From: Ailanthus altissimus
Taxonomy: Eukaryota; Streptophyta; Magnoliopsida; Sapindales; Simaroubaceae
NCBI GenBank assembly: GCA_946807835.1
Contig: OX327686.1
Span: forward strand, 7,812,001 to 7,876,000
Direction of reading: 5' to 3'
Length of the DNA: 64,000 nucleotides
Every line of letters begins with the position of its first letter. Position 1 is the first letter of the stretch. Below are positions 35,150-42,992 of this stretch, in pieces. Position numbers and translations under genes: made by a program. A model generated the notes under the pieces. The model did not search any database. It saw nothing but the letters and a program-made list of their open reading frames with translations, and was not told the origin of the DNA.

Positions 35150-35803
35150 CTACGGAGTGAGATTTAAGTCTATTTTGCGCTTCTTCTGACTGTCATGAGT
35201 AGACCAATCTAACTGATGCAATGTTGGATTAGACAGAGGAATAAAAGACTGTAATTGATCAATTAGTTGATCAACAGTTGGAGCTGAAATAAGAATCCGT
35301 CGTGCTAGAAGTGGGATGAATTGTGTTCCCGCTGCATAGTCAAGAAAAGATATCAACCCGTCGTAAAAGCCATTAACATTTAACAAATCAATGGGTTTTT
35401 GGTGGATTTGTAATTGTGCCCATGAGACAATTTGAAAAATTTCCTCCAAGGTCCCGAAACCTCCTAGTAGAGCTATGAAAGCATCTGCATGCCTAAGCAT
35501 TTGAGCCATTCGCTCGTGCATAGATGAGACTTGTAACTCATCCCCAACTGTTTTTCCTACAATATTTTCAATAGCTAGAGGTTTTGGAATGATACCCAAA
35601 ACTCGACTACCTTTATTGTATGCAGCTTTTGCCACAGACCCCATTAACCCTCGGTTACCTCCTCCATATACTAAATGTATATTTCGCTCAGCTAATACCT
35701 TACCAAGATTTTCTGCAACTTTTGTAAACTCTTCAGTATTCCCAGGGTTAGATCCACAAAAGACACAAATTTTTGTGAATCGACGAGCTGAGGTTTCCTC
35801 CAT
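35150..35803 (-). CDS. LONELY GUY-type cytokinin riboside 5'-monophosphate phosphoribohydrolase, intronless, inside Gypsy-B
   Basis: This uninterrupted 217-codon gene encodes a full-length LOG protein. Members of the family release active cytokinin bases from nucleotides in the cytosol and nucleus. Visible landmarks are ICVFCGSNPG (residues 12-21), LVYGGGNRGLMGSVA (44-58), MHERMAQMLRHADAFIAL (94-111), GGFGTLEE (113-120), WAQLQIHQKP and LLNVNGFYD. The family signature PGGxGTxxE has Leu for Pro; the Arg in LRHADA and the Glu in TLEE that belong to the active site are kept. Plant LOG genes normally have several introns; none is present here. It is antisense to the retrotransposon and has its own TATA-like box. 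It is probably a captured retrocopy. Whether it is expressed cannot be told from sequence. Confidence 0.93.
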   Translation of the reverse strand: MEETSARRFTKICVFCGSNPGNTEEFTKVAENLGKVLAERNIHLVYGGGNRGLMGSVAKAAYNKGSRVLGIIPKPLAIENIVGKTVGDELQVSSMHERMAQMLRHADAFIALLGGFGTLEEIFQIVSWAQLQIHQKPIDLLNVNGFYDGLISFLDYAAGTQFIPLLARRILISAPTVDQLIDQLQSFIPLSNPTLHQLDWSTHDSQKKRKIDLNLTP

Positions 35804-35864
35804 TGTTATGACTCACCCTAATCTTTGAATATTTTCGAGTTTGTATAAGGATGCAATAATAATG

Positions 35865-35872
35865 TATTTATA
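35865..35872 (-). promoter_or_regulatory. TATA-like box upstream of LOG
   Basis: TATAAATA on the minus strand, about 62 bases before the LOG ATG, which leaves a plausible 25-30 base leader. Its presence suggests that promoter sequence either came with the gene or was acquired. Confidence 0.5.
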
Positions 35873-35874
35873 GA

Positions 35875-36390
35875 GAAACAAATTGATAATAGCTATGGAG
35901 CATATGTGTAAGTATGTTCAAGTATATATTTTTCTCGATTCTTGTGAGGTAAAAAAAAAAAAAGAATCAGTTTTACTTTATCATTTTATAAGGGATAATA
36001 GGCCGCAAAATCTTGAATAAATATGTGTTGATATGAGTGTGATAAAAATTGTGTCGGAAGTGTGATAAGTTAGGTAAGATAATTAAGAAAAGTCAATAAA
36101 GGCCTATTTTATGGATTTAGGGACTTTGTCATTTTGGCACTAATGGCCGACAATGCATCTATGACTTGAAGACTTTTTGAGCGAACAATTGGACTTTGGA
36201 CATGAGGCCAAATTAACTTTATTAATTTCAAGGATTTTTGTGATCTTAACATTGATTTTTGGATAGATTAAAAGCAGATATGAAGAAAAATAAAGCACAC
36301 TTGACATAAAGATAAAGCAGTAGTCAGTCTCTCTTTGATGTGATAGAACAACACGGATCTAGTTTCTGTGAAAAACAGAAACAGCAATGT
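35875..36390. other. Unassigned Gypsy-B interior between LOG and pararetrovirus segment
   Basis: About 515 bases with an A13 run at 35949-35961 and no recognisable coding sequence. It may contain LOG promoter DNA, pararetrovirus 3' sequence, or both; no boundary is visible. Confidence 0.5.
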
Positions 36391-36393
36391 AGG

Positions 36394-37554
36394 TTAAAAT
36401 GAGTCTCCCTGGTCGCTTTCATCTGTGTCGTATCCGTGAGAGAGAAACTTATGGAGTTGTTGTTCCCATACATTGAATGAGGGCTCTGGCTGAGTGGAAG
36501 GTGGGTCTACCATATCTTGATCTTCTGCAGGTGAGCTGGTCTGGATGAGGGATGTGCTGGATTCCTCTTGGATTTGAGTGTCGGTTAGATAAGGTTGGGA
36601 GTCTTGAAAGAGGGATAAGTCAAGATTGGGTTGGTGTTGGTCAGGTTCTGTCGGGACAACTGGCTGAGATTGGGTAGGTTCTGTCGGGACAGTTAGCTGA
36701 GGCCATTGGTGAAGGTTATCCATTGCTTGTCTGTATCTGGCATAATAAGTCATGTTTGGGATATGGTAATGATGAGTAGAGTAATCTGTATTTCTGAGAT
36801 GTGAAAGATGATATTTTTGTCTTTGTTGGAATTTGAGTATATTGGCAAAATTCAGGTCTTCTGTAAAGTCAGCTTCAACTTGTTCCCAAGGTGCAGCATC
36901 TTCTGGGGAGATCCAAACAGACGGAGGAATTATTTGATTTTCCTGAGCAAGAATTCTTTCAAGTTCTCTCTTTTGCTGAATTACTTCTTCAGGCCAGAGC
37001 TTAATTGATCCCTTTAGTGAAAGGGTAAAAGTGAGGTAATCCTTGACAGTGGGGTAATAATGGATTTCATGATCTGAAACAATCATACCCTTTCGTTGGA
37101 GAAGTAAGACAGACCAAAGATGTTGTCTGGGGACTGCAGCATTTGTGTTGTTTGCAATCATGTATTGAAATTTAGTTATCCACCATGTCTTTGGGTAAAA
37201 CCATTGGAGAAATATCAGGGCTGGATGATCTTCATCACATTTTTCTAATTTTTGGAGAGTTCTAAGTAATGGAAATTCCATGGCGATTGTATACAGATCC
37301 AACAGGTACCATAACAAGTAAAGGACAGATTTGGACCATTGGGAAAATGGGAAAAAATAGTGCAGGTGAAAGAAAGGGTATTCTAAGTTGAACAAAGGGC
37401 CACCAAGAACTGTGAGGCCGTGTTCTTGGACTGCTAAGATGGCATAGTGTCTGATGAATTCTTTGGCACGGGAATGGAGTGTTCTGGTTCTGATTAGGTC
37501 TGGAAGTTGTGGTGGAGTAAAAGGAACATGAGGAGTTATGATAATGGGATTCAT
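36394..37554 (-). CDS. Long open frame downstream of a pararetrovirus RNase H, captured in Gypsy-B
   Basis: 386 codons are open on the minus strand, in the same frame as the preceding RNase H-end remnant. The N-terminal two thirds contain FLQWFYPKTWW, VLLLQRKGMIVSDHEIHYYPT and ENQIIPPSVWISPEDAAPWE. The C-terminal third is rich in Pro, Gln, Ser and acidic residues and ends in an acidic tail (YDTDESDQGDSF). A broken, diverged copy of the middle part lies at 27043-27426 in Gypsy-A. I recognise no function. Some endogenous caulimovirids have an extra region or ORF after the RNase H, which would fit, but I cannot confirm it. That it stays open while its surroundings are broken is notable. Confidence 0.6.
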   Translation of the reverse strand: MNPIIITPHVPFTPPQLPDLIRTRTLHSRAKEFIRHYAILAVQEHGLTVLGGPLFNLEYPFFHLHYFFPFSQWSKSVLYLLWYLLDLYTIAMEFPLLRTLQKLEKCDEDHPALIFLQWFYPKTWWITKFQYMIANNTNAAVPRQHLWSVLLLQRKGMIVSDHEIHYYPTVKDYLTFTLSLKGSIKLWPEEVIQQKRELERILAQENQIIPPSVWISPEDAAPWEQVEADFTEDLNFANILKFQQRQKYHLSHLRNTDYSTHHYHIPNMTYYARYRQAMDNLHQWPQLTVPTEPTQSQPVVPTEPDQHQPNLDLSLFQDSQPYLTDTQIQEESSTSLIQTSSPAEDQDMVDPPSTQPEPSFNVWEQQLHKFLSHGYDTDESDQGDSF

Positions 37555-37850
37555 TATGAAGATGGTAAGAGGGTTGGTTTTCTTTATTGCTAGAAAAGTG
37601 ATTATGAGGTTTAGGCTATTTATAGAGTTTTATGAAAGAAAATCAATAATCGTTTTGTCCTTTCCTTTTACGTGGATGACGTTAAAGGAATAGTTAAAAG
37701 AATCATATTTGCCATCGCAGTAATTGTGCTAGTAGAATCTTTTCTATTTGAAATCGAGCATATTAGAAAAAGCAGACATGTCAATCTCAATGAGAAAATG
37801 ATGTCCAATAAGGTGGACTATTTTTTTAAGAGTTAAAGTAAGAGATATAA
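37555..37850 (-). pseudogene. Pararetrovirus RNase H C-terminal remnant in Gypsy-B
   Basis: The minus strand carries a decayed counterpart of the Gypsy-A RNase H end (27633-27990), ending in a DFLS-type motif that is followed here by a stop codon. It runs in frame into the 386-codon frame. Upstream pararetrovirus domains (protease, RT core, coat, movement) are not seen. Confidence 0.55.
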
Positions 37851-38209
37851 TGTTAAGATCTATAGTTTAAGAATCAGTTGAACTAAAGGTCTTTTTATTA
37901 AAGTTGATTTTTGATCGTTTAAGATAATGCTTTCAATATTCTGATTTGAATGACAACTTAGTTGCGTAGAAATACTACATTTTTTTTTATGATATCAAGG
38001 TAGTGAATGATATTATGACGTATGAGTATATGTTGAAGGGATTAAAATTTTTAAAAGAGTTAAGAATTTTATGTAAGAGATTAGTATGGGTATTCTACAT
38101 CTATGTTATTCTTTAATGAATGAAAGGTGAAGTGTATAGATACCCATTAAATATTGAACGAATGGGAAAAAAAAATAAAAATAAAAATATGTGTGTATAA
38201 TTTTATAAG

Positions 38210-38506
38210 TCCATAATGTGTGTCATATGTTTATTTTATGGATATATGTTTCGTACTCCTCTCGTATACTCAGCTATGAGCCAACTTAGAGATAATCTAA
38301 CATATGAATGAGTATTTATTAGGATTTTGGACCACAATGAGCAAATCCTATATACAAGAAAGATTGCTTTGTAAATGTTTTATGAATAAACCATACAGTT
38401 GAAAAGGAAAATTGAGAATGAGAAGAAGAAATGAGATCTAAGTATCCTCATCTATGTGCTTAAGTTATGAATTTCGAGGACGAAATTCTTATAAAGAGGG
38501 GAGAAT
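38210..38506 (+). pseudogene. Gypsy-B integrase C-terminal remnant and polypurine tract
   Basis: The plus strand reads LVYSAMSQLRDNLTYE*VFIRILDHNEQ, a decayed form of the QLxEDLTYEExPVxILDRKEQ segment of plant chromovirus integrases. It continues through a degenerate VEEATW region to ATTTCGAGGACGAAATTC and the purine tract AAAGAGGGGAGAAT (38493-38506). This is the only gag-pol remnant of the original element. Confidence 0.8.
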
Positions 38507-41225
38507 TGTAGTAACCAGTATCCATAACCGGTAAGAATATGTATATTTATATGTATAAATATACGTATTTTATTTATATGTTGGTGATACTTGATTTATA
38601 TATTGTTATTAGTAGTGTTTTTATAGGTTAAGGATATACTATTAGTATTGGGTTTATTTGCAAGACTTTGGAATTATTTTAGGGACTAAATTGTTATACT
38701 TTGAAAGTTTTGGGGGTGAATTCGTAAATACCAAAAATTAGCCACTTAGTATAAAAATACACTTTTAAACCCTAATTTACCATTTTTAGGTCGAGCTACC
38801 CATTTTAAGAGAGAAAAAGAGAGAAATAGAGGAGAGAGAAAGAGGAGAAGAAGAAGAAAAAGAAGAAGAAATTGGAAATTTGAATTTCAAGAGGTATATC
38901 ATACGTATTTCTCAATTTATTGGTATTAATTAAGTTAATTCCTTTAAGTTTTGATTTCTGAAAATATGTATAATTGAGGATTTGTTGTGTATTTCGTAAG
39001 ATCATATGAGAATTGATGATGATCTATAAGATAGTTTGATAAATCATGATGAATTATGGAATTTCTGCTGGATAACCTCTTGATCTAGGAATTTTATAAA
39101 TTGTTGTGATTCGATTCTGGTTTTGAATTTTGAGTATATGAAATTAGACATGTTTAGGATCATCTGAGACTTTGAATCGACTGAAAATCTCGGAAATTGA
39201 ATTTGTAGTGAATTTACCAAAATGACCCTGGAATTCTGGAAATTTCCTGTGTAAACAGTATGATACAGTGGAAAATAATTTTTGACCTGCTGAATGATCT
39301 TTAAAAATTACGAATTTGTGGAATATGATAATTTTATATGTCTAATATGATATACTCGGAATTGAGAATTTAGATCAATGTGGTTGAAATGTTATGAATT
39401 TCTAAAGTATATCCGCTCATTACAGTATTTGATTAACAGCTTTTTAAAGCTATGGAATAAAATAGTTTTAAAATATTTTTGGCAGTGATTTGGAAGAGAA
39501 ATATTTATCATGGACTGAGATATGTGTTAAGAGTAATTATGGGGTAGTTTTATAGTTTTTGAGTTAGTATATGATTTTATAAAATTGGGAGATTGAATAC
39601 TGTTCAGTAAGTATCTTGATCCTGTCAGGTTTGTAGTTTGGATTCGATGGTGTGTATGGAATGGATTGTGTAGGAAATTTGATATAATGTTCATAAATAA
39701 GAAGGATATATGAGTCAAGAATGATATATTCTGATTTCGGAGTAATTGGACATCATTTGATGTATTAGAAATTTTTGTTAAGTGTAAGTGGTCAGAATGA
39801 CAGGTTTTGAGAAACCAAATATTTAGACCAATTTGATGTGATAAATGCATTGTGTATGATTTTGTAAGCTATTTAAAGTATTTTGTGTGAATTGTGAGGC
39901 TTATGAAAGGATTAATCTCCATTGATAGGTTAAGGAGATTTAAGCCTTGTAGCTGAAAGTGTTAAGAGGTAAGTATACTAGACTTTTTACTGGAATCACA
40001 ATAAACATAGTAAGTGTTATGAATGATTTTGTAAATATGGTTAAGAATATGTTTATGTTATGTCAAAGTATGTTTTGATATGAAATGTAAATATATGTTT
40101 ATGAATGTGAGCATTGACATTGAGCATGGACATACATGTGTTTTTTGAAAGTGAGCTTTCAAAATAAGATATGTTTAACAAAGAAAGCTTTTGAAGTGTA
40201 ATATGTCCATGAGAAATATTTTGTGTTTTGAGGGTACTTGAACTCACTGTTAACTTAGTAGGCATTTTATGTGATTTGTGGAGCCTTTATGTGTGGCCTT
40301 TCCTTCGGGATTGGTATATGTTATGTGTTCCGTATGTAGAGAGGATCTTATTGGTACCTAAAGGAAGTGTGAGTCATCACATTCGTGTGGTGGCGTATTG
40401 GTGCATGTGAGAGGACTCACCGATGATCAGGGTGAGGGTTTGGCTTTTACCTTCGGGCATAAGCATTATATGTGTGTAATTTCAAGACCTCACTTGTACT
40501 ATTCCTCTCATACGGTATGTCACCTACGAGTGACATTTGGCTCATTATGTGATATGTGATATGTAAGTCCTACTAAGTAGTAGTTGAGTGATGGTATTCC
40601 TATTATATGTTTTGAAAGAATGTGTAAGCGCTTACATGATATGTGATTTGATAAGATTATGATTTTGATTGATCACAGCATATCATACATATGCATTGTG
40701 TACATATATGTATTTGTATTTGATATATGAAAAACTAGTATGCTTACTGAGTTTTATACTCATTATAGTTTATGGTGATTTCAGGTAAATAAGGTACATG
40801 TGTGCTTAGCGGATTTGGCAAGGCTTCTGCTGTTCCTTGGGTTCCCTAAGTTGTTAGGTTGCTAAGTGTTTCATTTGGGGACACGTGGGATAAGATATTT
40901 GATTTGTCCCTAGTGAATAAATACTTATGTATTATTTTATTGTGTGTGGTTAGATTTAGTTTAAGTTTCATCAAGTGTAGTAATGGATTGATTTTAAGTA
41001 AGAATTTGCAATGAATATATTCTGGGCTTCCGGTAACAAAGTTGCTACTGGTGACGTAGTAGAGTGTTAATCTCTGAGAAAACTCTGCGTATCTCCGGTT
41101 TACTAATTGTCCCAGTCATAATTCAATTGCTATAATTCTAAAAGAAATTAAAATGAATGTTTAAGTATTATTGAATGAATGTAAGTGATGTCGTGTGTCA
41201 GATCTTTTGGGTCTGGGGCGTGACA
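38507..41225 (+). repeat. Gypsy-B 3' LTR
   Basis: 2719 bp, TGTAGTAACC...GGGGCGTGACA, uninterrupted. Differences from the 5' LTR that I could see include GAGAGAAAAAG for GAGAGAGAAG near 38812, single changes near 39448 and 39623, and CAGATC for CGGATC near 41200. Confidence 0.93.
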
Positions 41226-41470
41226 CAAGCCGTTGGGTAGGCCCTACGTACAGTCCTATCAAAAAGGCTGGCTTTTTTGCTGAGGTGTGGGCCTTACCAT
41301 CTCTATGGTCCAACCAGCACCATGATCTCTATCCCCCACTGGTCTCCACCAGTCAAGCGCTAATGACTCACACACTCTCTCAGGTAACCTACACCTTCCC
41401 AGGTTTCGAGCCTGGGATCTCTATCCCAACAGGCCTTTAGACTCTAACTTAGTACCCATCTGGCTGGGGT
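41226..41470 (-). mobile_element. SINE/foldback element, right part
   Basis: After the CAAGC duplication, CGTTGGGTAGGCCC completes the inverted arm that starts at 30331. On the minus strand from about 41468, CCAGCCAGATGGGTACTAAG...AGATCCCAGGCTCGAAACC holds a good RNA polymerase III B-box (GGCTCGAAACC) in a tRNA-like head, as in plant SINEs. Confidence 0.55.
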
Positions 41471-42938
41471 TGTTGGGATTTGTACTTACGTGTCATCCTT
41501 TTATGTATTAATATTTGTTTAATATTTATACTAGTATTATTATTTTATTAAATCACTAATTATATTTATATATAGTAATATGCTTGTAACATTTCAGAAA
41601 TTGTACGATCTGAAAGAGTTTAGATCTGGTCTAAATTAGTTTAGATCAGTGTTAAGAATTAGCAACGCTGAGAGTTATAAATGCTAAGAGTTGGCATTGA
41701 TAAGAGTTATCAGGTTATAAGAGTCAGCGATATCTAAAGAGTTAGAGCCTTGTCTGAAATGGGACAAAGACCTAAGAATATATTAGTAATGACGTAGTTG
41801 TAAAGAGTTGCAAATAGTGTTAGAAAATGTCATTATGCAAATATGTTCTTAAATATTATGTTCCTGGTCTATTTTCATTGATGCTGGTCTGTCAGTGAAT
41901 ACTTTAATAAATATATAAATTGGTGTATGTCTATATCTGGATGGTCCAGATGGTTAGTCTTAGCAAACCATGAGTTTAGTAAAAGCTCATATAGAGATAC
42001 AAGTGTTCAGTAAGGACTGAATGTTGAACAGACTCATAAAGATCTCCAATAGACATTCCATAAAGTCATCAATTGAAGGTCTTTCGAGTTGAGTAGTATT
42101 CGTAGTCCTTTGACCTGAGTGCCACAGTGGACTTGTAAGTGATCCATCATACTTTAGTTCCACACATGTCCAAAACCTTTCATAGTCTGACCGCTGGGTG
42201 TCGTTGGATATGGTCCGATGCTCATGGAGTTTGGTCTGCATAGATATGGGATCCATCAGCTCATTTGGGTGAGTATTATATCCTAATGCTCTAAAGATTG
42301 TATCTCAAAAAGTCTTACGGTCATAAGCAGTAATTTCAAGGAAAAGAGTTTAACCCTAGGGATAAATAATATTAGAAATGTGTTTGGGAATATTATTTAT
42401 TGACATACAATTTTAGAGATAAGCTTTCGGTCAGGCACATGGAGATTTGACGGTGTTGATCTATATCTCTACTCTACTTGAATATAAATGATGGAGGGAT
42501 TATATGAATATGTTATAACCTCAACTTGTATGGTTTAACACATCGCTTTATAATATCTGTGACGTGTGTGTGGGGCATAGTTAATGGACGTATGGAGGAG
42601 TTTCATATGGAAATTCGGGTGTGGACCTAGAGAGTCTCACAATATGAAGTGTACTCATTGTGCACTGGGGCAGCATAAAGGATTGAACAGTTCCATCCTA
42701 GAAATTCCAGCAAACCGAAAATATGTTTCGGGGTTCCTCGGGTTGTGCACTTGTTTAGACTTAAATGTTAAGTATATCATTTAATTAGTTGACATGAGTT
42801 ATTAACTAATTAGATGTTAATAAATAGCACAATTTATTTCATGAATTATTTTACCATGAATTCACCCATTAACTATGTTAGTAAAATCAAATAAGATAAA
42901 TATTAATTATTCAAATAGTTTTTGAATAATTAAATAAA
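41471..42938 (+). repeat. Family C LTR, copy C1, left part
   Basis: It starts TGTTGGGATTTGTACTTACG and follows the family C sequence for 1468 bp. It is continued at 54007-54693 and 59610-59628 (ending CTTCAACA). The three parts total about 2.17 kb, the normal LTR length of the family. It is interrupted by the C2/C4 composite and by Gypsy-E. The flanks differ (GGGGT left, ATGCG right), so no target duplication was found. Confidence 0.75.
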
Positions 42939-42974
42939 CCATCCACTCAAACAACACCCAAATAACACAGAACC

Positions 42975-42987
42975 GGCTCTGATACCA
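42975..42987 (-). other. Family C primer binding site
   Basis: TGGTATCAGAGCC on the minus strand, five bases after the C2 LTR end (CCCCAACA, then AAATTG). It identifies the family as LTR retrotransposons primed by tRNA-iMet and fixes LTR orientation: C0, C1 and C3 plus; C2, C4, C5 and C6 minus. Confidence 0.88.
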
Positions 42988-42992
42988 CAATT

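Larger units (their letters stand above)
30541..41225 (+). mobile_element. Gypsy-B, young gene-carrying Gypsy retrotransposon
   Basis: It is complete and flanked by CAAGC (30536-30540, 41226-41230). The 5' LTR (30541-34711) is 2718 bp after removal of a solo LTR, and the 3' LTR (38507-41225) is 2719 bp. I saw only about six differences between them by eye. A tRNA-iMet primer site follows the 5' LTR and a purine tract precedes the 3' LTR. The 3.8-kb interior has almost no gag-pol. Instead it holds an antisense LOG gene and an antisense pararetrovirus segment, with only the C-terminal integrase remnant of a Del/Tekay-type pol. It must have been mobilised by proteins from another element. Confidence 0.92.

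Noticed and set aside
35589..35828. Plus-strand frame opposite LOG
   Set aside because: It is a shadow of the LOG coding strand.
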